A stretch of 33,134 nt of DNA, taken from contig CAIOHT010000110.1 of NCBI GenBank assembly GCA_903858185.1, forward strand, positions 1-33,134. Reading direction: 5' to 3'. This DNA is from an uncultured Caulobacterales bacterium. Its GTDB lineage: Bacteria; Pseudomonadota; Alphaproteobacteria; Caulobacterales; Caulobacteraceae. Below are positions 22,623-29,484 of this stretch, in pieces (within the stretch, counting starts at the first letter, position 1; the number at the start of each line of letters is the position of its first letter). A program made the position numbers and the translations under genes. A model generated the notes under the pieces. The model was not told where the DNA came from. It saw only the letters and a list, made by a program, of their open reading frames with translations, and made no database searches.

Positions 22623-23456
22623 ATGAAGAACTACAAGGGCGTCACCGCGCTGGTCACCGGCGCCTCGTCGGGCATCGGCAAGGCGTTCGCCGAGGATCTG
22701 GCCGAGCGTGGCGCAAAGCTGATCATCACGGCGCGGTCGGAGAGCGGTCTGCAGGCGGTGGCGGCCGATCTGCGCGCGCGCTTCCGGTCGGAGGTGGTGG
22801 TCATTCCGCTCGACCTTGGCCAGCCCGGGGCATCCGCCCGTCTCATGGAAGCCGTCCACAGCCAGGGGCTGACGGTCGACCTGCTGGTCAACAACGCCGG
22901 CTTTGGCAAATGGGGCGCCTTCCTCGACATCGAGCCGCCGTCCAACGCCGAGATGATCCAGCTGAACGTGACGGCACTGGTCGAACTGACCCGGCTTTGC
23001 CTGCCGGGCATGATCGCGCGGCGCAAGGGCGGGGTGATCAACGTCGCCTCGACCGCTGCCTTCGTGCCCCTGCCCTATGCGGCGGTCTATTCCGCCGCCA
23101 AGACCTTCGTTCTCTACTTCAGCGAAGCCCTGTGGGGAGAAACCCGCGACAGCGGCGTGCATGTCCTGGCCCTCTGCCCGGGCGGCACGGCCTCGAACTT
23201 CGCCGCCGTGGCCAGTGACCTTCCGGGCGCCGGCACGGGCCGCCCGGGCCTCGACACGGCCGAATTCGTGGCCTCGGAGGGGCTCAAGTCCTTCCTGCGC
23301 CGCAAGACGGTCGTCATCACCGGCAAGGGTAACCAGCGCCTGCTCTGGCTGCCGCGCCTCATGTCACGCAAGCAGATCGTCGTGGCCATGGGTGACCGCT
23401 GGAAGGCCGTCGTCGATCAGGTCGCCGCCGCCCGAAAGGCCCGCCCCGACGCCTGA
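22623..23456 (+). CDS. Short-chain dehydrogenase/reductase
   Basis: This is a 277-residue classical SDR: the cofactor motif TGASSGIG begins at residue 12, then come NNAGFG, the catalytic Ser in VASTAAF, and Tyr156/Lys160 in YSAAK. The Arg in TARSE after the second strand favours NADPH. The extended C-terminus (RKTVVITGKGNQRLLWLPRLMSRKQI, quoted only as a marker of the basic tail) resembles SDRs acting on fatty or steroid substrates such as ketosphinganine and 17-beta-hydroxysteroid reductases. It is in one transcription unit with the S1P-lyase-like gene, with a GGGGG-containing leader just before the ATG. The physiological substrate is inferred from the neighbour only. Confidence 0.85.
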   Translation: MKNYKGVTALVTGASSGIGKAFAEDLAERGAKLIITARSESGLQAVAADLRARFRSEVVVIPLDLGQPGASARLMEAVHSQGLTVDLLVNNAGFGKWGAFLDIEPPSNAEMIQLNVTALVELTRLCLPGMIARRKGGVINVASTAAFVPLPYAAVYSAAKTFVLYFSEALWGETRDSGVHVLALCPGGTASNFAAVASDLPGAGTGRPGLDTAEFVASEGLKSFLRRKTVVITGKGNQRLLWLPRLMSRKQIVVAMGDRWKAVVDQVAAARKARPDA

Positions 23457-23497
23457 CCGCAACGACGGCAGTTCCGATCACGGCCGCCAGCCGGGGG

Positions 23498-23525
23498 GTC
23501 GGGCTGTGGTCCACTAGGGCCCGAC
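23498..23525. terminator. Inverted repeat between converging SDR and channel genes
   Basis: GTCGGGC (23498-23504) and GCCCGAC (23519-23525) form perfect arms around a 14-base loop that itself contains GTGG-T-CCAC. The structure spans the stop of the minus-strand channel gene and lies about 40 bases after the SDR stop. It is a plausible shared transcription end without a T-run. Confidence 0.35.
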
Positions 23526-24038
23526 ATCCCCCGGGTCGGCGACGATCGGGCTGTCGGCCGGGGGCGCAGCCCGCGTCTTCCGGGGTTCCAGCCAGTCATG
23601 CTCGAGCAGACGCAGGCGTCCCGTCACCGAGAACAGAAAGGCCGTCGACCAGGCGATCAGGATCACGCCGTTGGCCGCCTCGATCGCGCTGAGCATGCGC
23701 CAGGTGACGGGCAGGACGACATCCCCGTAGCCAAGGGCGACGAAGGTCACCGTCGAGAAATAGAGCGCCGGCTCCAGCGTCGGCAATGCGCCCAGCGCCA
23801 CATAGAGCATCGCGTAGAGCCAGATCTCCAGCGTGTGCAGGCCGAAGATGCCGAACACCACCAGCAGCACCAGCATCGCCTGGCCGGCATGACTACGGTC
23901 GGCTCCGAGTCGATGTCCGGTGTGCCCCATGATCCGCAACAGCAGGATCAGGCCCCAGAAGTGGATCAGCACCGTCACCCCGACCATCGCGGTGGCCAGG
24001 AGGAGGTTCTGCAGCAGACCGACGTGGGTGGGGTTCAT
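23514..24038 (-). CDS. Two-pore-helix potassium-channel-like membrane protein
   Basis: The 174-residue protein has hydrophobic segments at about 10-35, 53-80 and 117-140. A pore helix and selectivity-filter-like sequence lies before the last: ALYFSTVTFVALGYGDVV, with ALGYGD at 101-106. This is the Ion_trans_2 (small K+ channel) pattern; the canonical filter is TVGYGD, so two residues differ. The extra N-terminal helix gives three membrane segments. The C-terminal tail (after about 145) is short, charged and proline-rich, with no RCK domain. As a tetramer it could pass K+ or other cations; function is inferred from the filter only. It is transcribed alone and away from the VOC gene upstream. 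Confidence 0.8.
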   Translation of the reverse strand: MNPTHVGLLQNLLLATAMVGVTVLIHFWGLILLLRIMGHTGHRLGADRSHAGQAMLVLLVVFGIFGLHTLEIWLYAMLYVALGALPTLEPALYFSTVTFVALGYGDVVLPVTWRMLSAIEAANGVILIAWSTAFLFSVTGRLRLLEHDWLEPRKTRAAPPADSPIVADPGDVGP

Positions 24039-24114
24039 AGCGCCTGCACCCTACACCACATTGGAAAACGACAGGCTGGTTTGTCGGAATGGCGTTGCAT
24101 GGGTGTTGCTCGCT

Positions 24115-24645
24115 CTATTTGACCGGCCGGATCGCGTCCGTGCCGTCCCAGCCTGCCGCAGCCCGGCGAATATGGTCGAAGAAGCGCATCTTGGTCCCGC
24201 TGACATCGGACAGTTCCACGACCGTGCCGGCGTGGGTCCGATCGGTGTCGAAATAGGCGAACCGGCCGTTCGGCCCGTTGATCTGGCCCTCGTGGCCCAC
24301 CGTCAGGCCGCGCGCCAGTGCTGCGTCGTAGTCGGCCTGGTAGTTCATCGACCACCAGGACATGTGCTGGAGCCCCTCGCCATGCGCGTCGAGGAACTCG
24401 CGATACATCGACGGGACATCGTTGCGCTGCTGGATCAGCTCGATCTGCAGATCGCCGCTGTTGGCCAGGGCGATGGACAGGTCGATGTCGTAGGTCACAC
24501 CGCGGTGGCGAAACCAGTCTATGGGGACTCTCTCGATGTAGAACCAGGGTCCCACGCCCAGCACCTCGATCCAGTGCTTCATCGACGCCTCGACGTTGCG
24601 GACGACATAGCCGTTCTGGCGGACCGGCCCGGTGAAGCGGCTCAT
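24115..24645 (-). CDS. VOC (glyoxalase/epimerase superfamily) protein
   Basis: The 176-residue protein has the vicinal-oxygen-chelate fold: a first beta-alpha-beta unit beginning GPVRQNGYVVRNVEASMKHW, a His-containing segment LQHMSWWSMNY and an end strand THAGTVVELSDVSG with the conserved Glu. It resembles the Glyoxalase_4 group, which includes methylmalonyl-CoA epimerases and dioxygenase-like proteins. The His and Glu ligands needed for a metal site appear present, but the first ligand position is uncertain (Gln10 in place of His). It diverges from the phosphotransferase gene over about 115 bases, and may belong to the same acyl-CoA metabolic group. The substrate is unknown. Confidence 0.8.
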   Translation of the reverse strand: MSRFTGPVRQNGYVVRNVEASMKHWIEVLGVGPWFYIERVPIDWFRHRGVTYDIDLSIALANSGDLQIELIQQRNDVPSMYREFLDAHGEGLQHMSWWSMNYQADYDAALARGLTVGHEGQINGPNGRFAYFDTDRTHAGTVVELSDVSGTKMRFFDHIRRAAAGWDGTDAIRPVK

Positions 24646-24760
24646 GACGGATCTCCCTCAAGGGGCAGAATTCTCACGCAGCCGTCCGGCTGATGCAATC
24701 GAGCGCTTGTGGCGCCCGAAGGGAAAGCAGGCATGCTCGCTTGCTGAAGAGGAACCCGCC

Positions 24761-25816
24761 ATGTCCGCGACCGCCCCGCCAGTCCGCGAAGTCACGCCCG
24801 CGCACTATTTCGACCCCGGCCCCCTGGAAGCCTGGTTGCGCCGCGAGGTCGAGGATTTCGGGGACGCCATGGTCGTCCAGCAGTTCCAGGGCGGGGCGTC
24901 CAACCCGACCTTCCTGCTGACGACGCAGACGGCGGAGGGGCCGCGCCGCTACGTGCTGCGCAAGAAACCGCCGGGCGTGCTGCTGGCCAGCGCCCACCAG
25001 GTCGACCGCGAGTTCAAGGTGATGAAGGCGCTCGACGGGCACGTCCCCGTGCCGAAAATGCGCGCCCTCTGCACGGACGAAGCCGTCATCGGCACGTCGT
25101 TCTACGTCATGGACTATCTGGAAGGCCGCATCTTCCGCGACGCCATGCTGCCCGGGATGGAGCCGGCAGAGCGCGCGGCGATCTATGACGACCTCAACGC
25201 CACTTTGGCGAAGCTGCACAAGGTGGATTTCGTCGCGGCGGGCCTCGGCGACTTCGGCAAGGCGGGGGGCTATTTCGAGCGCCAGGTCAGCCGCTGGACC
25301 AAGCAGTATCGCGGCGCCGAGAGCGAGCCGATCCCGGAGATGGAGGCGCTGATCGCACAGCTGCCGGGCCGCATTCCGGTCGACGACCCCATTTCCATCG
25401 CCCACGGCGACTACCGGCTCGAGAACGTCATGTTCCACCCGACCGAGCCGCGGCTGATCGCAGTGCTGGACTGGGAGCTGTCGACGATCGGCAATCCGCT
25501 GGCGGACATCGCCTACAACGCCTTCCTGTGGCGCTCGCACGGTGCGTCCTGGGGCACGCTGCAGGGGGTGGACTTCGAGACCAGCGGCATCCCCAGCGAG
25601 GCCGCCTATGTCGACGCCTACTGCAGGCGGATGGGCCGTGGGCCGATCGAGGACTGGCCGTTCTACATGGCCTTCTCGATCTTCCGCCTCGCCTCGATCT
25701 CGCAGGGTGTCTACCGCCGCGTGCTGGCAGGCAACGCCGCCAGCGACCGGCCGGCGGAGAACGGCACGCCCCATCTCGCCAGACAGGCCCTCGAGATCCT
25801 CGAAGGCCGCGACTGA
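24761..25816 (+). CDS. Phosphotransferase of the ACAD10/11-type APH family
   Basis: The 351-residue protein has the aminoglycoside-phosphotransferase kinase fold: QFQGGASNPTFLLTT near residue 43, YVLRKKPPG with the ATP lysine, the catalytic loop SIAHGDYRLENVMF (His215, Asp217) and the metal site LDWELSTIGNPLADIAY (Asp237). It matches the N-terminal kinase domain of ACAD10/ACAD11 and the LvaA-type kinases, which phosphorylate hydroxyacyl-CoA substrates so that the hydroxyl group can be removed. The ATG at 24761 follows AGAGGAA by about six bases. A longer frame to 24632 would add 43 residues crossing the divergent promoter region. The SDR gene follows 23 bases later, suggesting a small hydroxyacyl-CoA pathway. 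No acyl-CoA dehydrogenase partner is in the window. Confidence 0.88.
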   Translation: MSATAPPVREVTPAHYFDPGPLEAWLRREVEDFGDAMVVQQFQGGASNPTFLLTTQTAEGPRRYVLRKKPPGVLLASAHQVDREFKVMKALDGHVPVPKMRALCTDEAVIGTSFYVMDYLEGRIFRDAMLPGMEPAERAAIYDDLNATLAKLHKVDFVAAGLGDFGKAGGYFERQVSRWTKQYRGAESEPIPEMEALIAQLPGRIPVDDPISIAHGDYRLENVMFHPTEPRLIAVLDWELSTIGNPLADIAYNAFLWRSHGASWGTLQGVDFETSGIPSEAAYVDAYCRRMGRGPIEDWPFYMAFSIFRLASISQGVYRRVLAGNAASDRPAENGTPHLARQALEILEGRD

Positions 25817-25839
25817 TCCCCTCCGTTGAAAGACCGCCC

Positions 25840-26613
25840 ATGACCTATCCGATCCCCAATGTTTCGACCGACCTGACCGGTCAGGTGGCGCTCGTCACCG
25901 GCGCCTCGTCCGGCCTCGGCGTCCGCTTTGCAAAGACCCTCGCCCGCTGCGGCGCCAAGGTCGCCCTGACCGCGCGCCGACTGGACCGGCTGGAAGCCCT
26001 GGCCGCGGAGATCCGCGCCGAGGGTGGCGAGGCCATCGCGCTGGAGCTCGACGTCACTGATGCCGACCAGCTCCTGGCCGTCGTCGGCAAGGCGGAGGAG
26101 GCGTTCGGCACGGTGACCATCCTGGTCAACAACGCCGGCATTCCCGACGCCCAGCGGGCGGTGAAGATGTCCGTCGACCTGATCGACCGGGTGATCGGTG
26201 TGAACCTGCGCGCGCCCTACATCCTGTCCTGTGAGGTCGCCCGTCGACTGATCGCCGCGAAGTCGCCCGGCCGGATCGTCAACATCGCGTCGGTGGCCGC
26301 CTTCGAATACAGCGGCAACGGTGCGGCCCTCTATTCTATCACCAAGTCGGCCGTAGTGCGGATGACCCAGGCCCTGTCGGTCGAATGGGCCAGCGCCAAC
26401 ATCAACGTCAACGCCATCGCGCCCGGCGCCTTCGCCTCGGAGATGATGGACGGCATGCTGTCGCGCGTCGGCGACATCAGTCAGCACTTCCCGCGCAAGC
26501 GGCTCGGCGATCCGGCGCAACTGGACAGCACCCTGCTGTTCCTGGTCTCCCCGGCCTCGGACTTCGTCACCGGCTCCTGCATCCGCGTCGACGACGGTCA
26601 GAGCGGGCGTTAG
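25840..26613 (+). CDS. Short-chain dehydrogenase/reductase in the phosphotransferase operon
   Basis: This 257-residue classical SDR has TGASSGLG near residue 22, NNAGIPD, the catalytic Ser in IASVAAF and Tyr165/Lys169 in YSITK. The NAINVNAIAPG-like segment (NINVNAIAPGAFASEMMDG) and the C-terminal SDFVTGSCIRVDDGQSG are standard for tetrameric SDRs. The Arg pair after strand 2 (TARRLDRL) suggests NADPH. The ATG at 25840 lies 23 bases after the phosphotransferase stop. The longer frame beginning at 25528 is overlap with the kinase gene and was not used. The enzyme probably oxidises or reduces a hydroxy/keto acyl group. It ends just before a pair of inverted REP-like repeats. Confidence 0.9.
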   Translation: MTYPIPNVSTDLTGQVALVTGASSGLGVRFAKTLARCGAKVALTARRLDRLEALAAEIRAEGGEAIALELDVTDADQLLAVVGKAEEAFGTVTILVNNAGIPDAQRAVKMSVDLIDRVIGVNLRAPYILSCEVARRLIAAKSPGRIVNIASVAAFEYSGNGAALYSITKSAVVRMTQALSVEWASANINVNAIAPGAFASEMMDGMLSRVGDISQHFPRKRLGDPAQLDSTLLFLVSPASDFVTGSCIRVDDGQSGR

Positions 26614-26625
26614 GGGTCCTCCGTC

Positions 26626-26723
26626 TTCCCGGCGAAGGCCGGGATCCAGATTCAGCTGGGGTATCGGGGGTGGGCCGGCCATTTCCGCACCCGGTGATCC
26701 GGGCCCCGGCCTTCGCCGGGGAA
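26626..26723. repeat. Pair of inverted CCCGGCGAAGGCCGGG-type palindromes
   Basis: Two GC-rich palindromes face each other. The left is CCCGGC-GAAG-GCCGGG at 26628-26643, followed by ATCC. The right is CCCCGGC-CTTC-GCCGGGG at 26704-26721, preceded by GATCC. The right copy is the reverse complement of the left apart from small differences. Units of this type are scattered through many alphaproteobacterial genomes. The pair fills the space between the converging SDR and acuI-like genes, so it may also end transcription from both sides. Confidence 0.75.
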
Positions 26724-26738
26724 ACGGATCAGCGCGCG

Positions 26739-27725
26739 TCAGCCGTTCACATCCACCACCGTCCGGCCGCGCACCTTGCCTTCGAGGATGGCGCTGCCAA
26801 CGGCGGGAACGTCCGCCAGTCCGACCTGCGTTACGGTGGTCGCCAGCTTCGACAGGTCGAGGTCTCTCGCCAGGCGATCCCAGGCGCGGGCCCGGGATTC
26901 GAACGGTGCATTGACCGAGTCGATCCCGGCCAGGGTCACATTGCGCAGGATGAACGGGAACACCGATCCTGGCAGGTCGACGCCCTGAGCCAGGCCGCAG
27001 GCGGCGACCGCGCCGCGATAGTCGGTCTGGGCCAGGACATTGGCGAGCGTCGTGCTGCCGACGGAGTCCACGGCAGCGGCCCATTTCGGCGCGGCGATCG
27101 GAGGCCCGGCCTCCGACAGGGTCTTGCGGTCGATGATCTCGGCGGCGCCGAGCGCGGTCAGATAGTCGCTCTCCTCGAGCCGGCCGGTCGAGGCGATCAC
27201 GCGATAGCCGAGACGCGACAGAACCAGGATCGCCACGGACCCCACCCCGCCATTGGCGCCGGTGACCAGCACCGGCCCACGATCAGGCGTGATCCCGTTG
27301 TGCTCCAGGGCCAGGATGCAGAGCATGGCGGTATAGCCCGCCGTGCCGATGGCCATGGCGTCGCGGGTGCTGATGCTGCCCGGCAGCTTGACCAGCCAGT
27401 CGCCATTGACCCGCGCCTTCTGGGCATAGCCGCCGTGATGCGTCTGGCTCAGACCCCAGCCGTTCAGCACCACCCTGTCACCGGCGACGTAGCCCGCGTG
27501 GGATGATTGCGTGACCGTCCCGGCCAGATCGATCCCGGGGACGAGCGGATAGCGCTGGATCACGCCTGGCCGGCCGGCCAGCGCCAGGCCGTCCTTGTAG
27601 TTCACGGTGGAGTAGTCGACGTCGATGCTGACATCCCCGTCCATCAGTTGCTCATCGGACATGTCGATCAGGTCGACGGTAACTGTGCGCTCGATACGGG
27701 TCGCAAGGAGGGCCTTGAAGGTCAT
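26739..27725 (-). CDS. acuI: AcuI/YhdH-type acrylyl-CoA reductase family protein
   Basis: The 328-residue medium-chain reductase begins with the YhdH/AcuI pattern: DVSIDVDYSTVNYKDGLA, then YPLVPGIDLAGTV, GDRVVLNGWGLSQTHHGGYA, the nucleotide site VLVTGANGGVGSVA and a late IDSVNAPFESRARAWDRLA. No zinc-binding cysteines are seen, as expected. AcuI reduces acrylyl-CoA to propionyl-CoA with NADPH, in 3-hydroxypropionate and DMSP metabolism. YhdH homologues detoxify acrylyl-CoA. It diverges from the HSD10-like SDR across about 160 bases and converges on the other SDR at the inverted palindrome pair. The family is firm; the specific substrate is not. Confidence 0.88.
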   Translation of the reverse strand: MTFKALLATRIERTVTVDLIDMSDEQLMDGDVSIDVDYSTVNYKDGLALAGRPGVIQRYPLVPGIDLAGTVTQSSHAGYVAGDRVVLNGWGLSQTHHGGYAQKARVNGDWLVKLPGSISTRDAMAIGTAGYTAMLCILALEHNGITPDRGPVLVTGANGGVGSVAILVLSRLGYRVIASTGRLEESDYLTALGAAEIIDRKTLSEAGPPIAAPKWAAAVDSVGSTTLANVLAQTDYRGAVAACGLAQGVDLPGSVFPFILRNVTLAGIDSVNAPFESRARAWDRLARDLDLSKLATTVTQVGLADVPAVGSAILEGKVRGRTVVDVNG

Positions 27726-27889
27726 GGTCGTGTCCGATCAGGATGAGGTCGCCGTGGGTATGAGACAGATTTTCCGTACGCGCCACCATCCGCTTGCGTG
27801 ACCCAAGGGCGCCGGCGCTCAACTCACCCCAAGTCCTGCAGACGTCCGCGAAGCGGTAGCCTGACCGACGGACACAAGGGAGAAGCACC

Positions 27890-28681
27890 ATGAAACTCGA
27901 CAGTTCCGTCTCCGCCGTCGTCACCGGTGGCGCATCCGGCCTTGGCGCCGCCACGGTCAAGGCGCTGCGCGACCTCGGCGTGAAGGTCGCCATCTTCGAC
28001 CTCAATCCGGAGACCGGCGCGAAGAAGGCCGAGGAACTGGGCGCGCTGTTCTGCGAGGTCAATGTGATGAGCGAGGAGTCGGTCGACGCCGGCTTCGCCA
28101 AGGCCCGCGCCGCCCACGGGCAAGAGCGTATCCTGGTCAACTGCGCCGGTGGCGGCCGCGGCGGCAAGACGATCGCCCGTGACAAGCAGACCGGCGAGAT
28201 CAAGCAGTTCAACGCCGCCGACTTCGAATGGGTGCTGGGCCTCAACACCGTCGGCACCTTCCGCTGCATCGTCAAAAGCGCGGCGGGCATGGCGACCCTG
28301 GAGCCCGATGAGGACGGCGGTCGCGGGGCGATCGTCAACACCGGCTCGGTGGCCGCCGAGGATGGTCAGGTCGGCCAGGTGGCCTACGCGGCCGCCAAGG
28401 CGGCGATCAAGGGCATGACCCTGGTCATCGCCCGCGACCTCGCCAACGAGGGCATCCGCATCAACACCATCCTGCCGGGCATCATGGCGACTCCGCCAAT
28501 GCTGGGGGTCAAGACCCGCGCGCCGGCCATCTTCGACAGCCTGTCGGCCTCGGTGCCCTTCCCGCGCCGGCTCGGCCATCCGCACGAGTATGCCGATCTG
28601 GCCGTGACGATGCTGCGCAACGGCTATTTCAACGGCGAAACCGTGCGCCTCGACGGTGCCATCCGGATGCCGCCGCGCTAG
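27890..28681 (+). CDS. 3-hydroxyacyl-CoA dehydrogenase type II (HSD10-like SDR)
   Basis: The 263-residue SDR resembles 17-beta-HSD10/3-hydroxyacyl-CoA dehydrogenase type II. It has the cofactor motif VTGGASGLGAAT, an Asp after strand 2 (IFDLNPE) favouring NAD, the motif VNCAGGG in place of NNAG, the family insertion KTIARDKQTGEIKQFNA, and Tyr166/Lys170 in YAAAK followed by AAIKGMTLVIARDLANEGI. HSD10 enzymes oxidise 3-hydroxyacyl-CoA, including branched 2-methyl substrates. A GGGAGAA site precedes the ATG. The SRPBCC gene follows after 34 bases, probably in the same transcript. Together with the AcuI-like gene it points to acyl-CoA or propionate-related degradation. Confidence 0.88.
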   Translation: MKLDSSVSAVVTGGASGLGAATVKALRDLGVKVAIFDLNPETGAKKAEELGALFCEVNVMSEESVDAGFAKARAAHGQERILVNCAGGGRGGKTIARDKQTGEIKQFNAADFEWVLGLNTVGTFRCIVKSAAGMATLEPDEDGGRGAIVNTGSVAAEDGQVGQVAYAAAKAAIKGMTLVIARDLANEGIRINTILPGIMATPPMLGVKTRAPAIFDSLSASVPFPRRLGHPHEYADLAVTMLRNGYFNGETVRLDGAIRMPPR

Positions 28682-28715
28682 ACGCGCGCTCTCCGCAATC
28701 ACAAGGGACCTGCCA

Positions 28716-29207
28716 ATGTCGAAGCCGCTTCGCGCGCACAAGCCGGTTGGCGAGGACTACCTCGCCGCCGGCGCCACCTCGGTGACCCATGCCTTCCCCT
28801 TCCCGCCCTCGGCCGTCTGGGCGGCGCTGCTCGATGCGGACGCCTGGACGCACTGGCTGCCGATCACGAAGGTCACCTGGACCCGTCCGCTGCCGGGCGC
28901 CGTCGGGACGACCCGCACCGTCGAGGTCGGTCCGCAGCTGATCGAGGAGACCTTCTTCGCCTGGGACGAAGGGAGCCGGATGGCCTTCCGCTTCGAAAGC
29001 TCGTCCCTGCCCCTTTCGGCGGCCGTCGAGGATTACCGCGTCGTGCCGGCAGCCGGCGGCTGCGAGCTGCGCTGGGCCGGCAAGGCCAGTGCGCCCTTCC
29101 CGCTCGGCTGGCTGATCTCGCGCCAGCTGGCCGGCGGCATCCGGGCGGGTCTGCCGAAGCTTGAGGCCCTGATCGCGGCCGAGCCGAAGCGGTTCGGCCT
29201 GGGGTAG
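28716..29207 (+). CDS. SRPBCC (START-like) protein
   Basis: The 163-residue protein has a START/polyketide-cyclase-like fold pattern: an early strand THAFPFPPSAVWAALLDADAW, then HWLPITKVTWTRPLPGAVG, a middle ETFFAWDEGSRMAFRFE and a long C-terminal helix. Such proteins bind lipids or other hydrophobic ligands in an internal cavity. There is no signal peptide or membrane segment. The ATG at 28716 is preceded by AAGGGA; a longer frame from 28656 overlaps the upstream SDR and was rejected. It probably belongs to the HSD10-like operon and may handle a lipid substrate. (Quoted strands are fragments.). Confidence 0.8.
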   Translation: MSKPLRAHKPVGEDYLAAGATSVTHAFPFPPSAVWAALLDADAWTHWLPITKVTWTRPLPGAVGTTRTVEVGPQLIEETFFAWDEGSRMAFRFESSSLPLSAAVEDYRVVPAAGGCELRWAGKASAPFPLGWLISRQLAGGIRAGLPKLEALIAAEPKRFGLG

Positions 29208-29319
29208 GCGCGCGCGCGCAACGCCCTAGGTCCTGTTGTCGGCCAGGGTCGAAGACGCCTTGCCCGCGAGCCGGTTGCGGCGCGTGGAGTGCTTCGGGGC
29301 GGGGTGATCGGACGCGGTT

Positions 29320-29484
29320 ATGAAGACAAGACGCAAGGCCGATTTCCCGACGAAGACCTGCGCGGCATGCCAGCGTCCCTTCGCCTGGCGGCGCAAGTGG
29401 GCGGCCTGCTGGGACGAAGTCCGCTATTGCTCGGATCGTTGTCGCGGCCAGCGTTCGCCAGTGAAAGGGTCGTCATCCCGGTGA
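29320..29484 (+). CDS. DUF2256 zinc-ribbon-like small protein
   Basis: This 54-residue gene is easily missed. From ATG 29320 it reads MKTRRKADFPTKTCAACQRP, then FAWRRKWAACWDEVRYCSDR and CRGQRSPVKG. It carries CxxC (Cys14, Cys17), Cys30, and CxxxC (Cys37, Cys41), with the family signature of a WRKKWxxCWDEVxYCSxxCR type. DUF2256 genes frequently neighbour cryptochrome/photolyase genes. Here the stop TGA (29482-29484) overlaps the photolyase GTG start (GTGA at 29481-29484), so the two should be co-translated. The cysteines suggest a structural zinc site. The role is not known; support in photolyase maturation or repair is an inference from context. Confidence 0.9.
   Translation: MKTRRKADFPTKTCAACQRPFAWRRKWAACWDEVRYCSDRCRGQRSPVKGSSSR

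Noticed and set aside
29289..29480. 64-codon N-terminal extension of the photolyase
   Set aside because: The same bases encode the DUF2256 protein in another frame, and the GTG at 29481 gives the normal family N-terminus.
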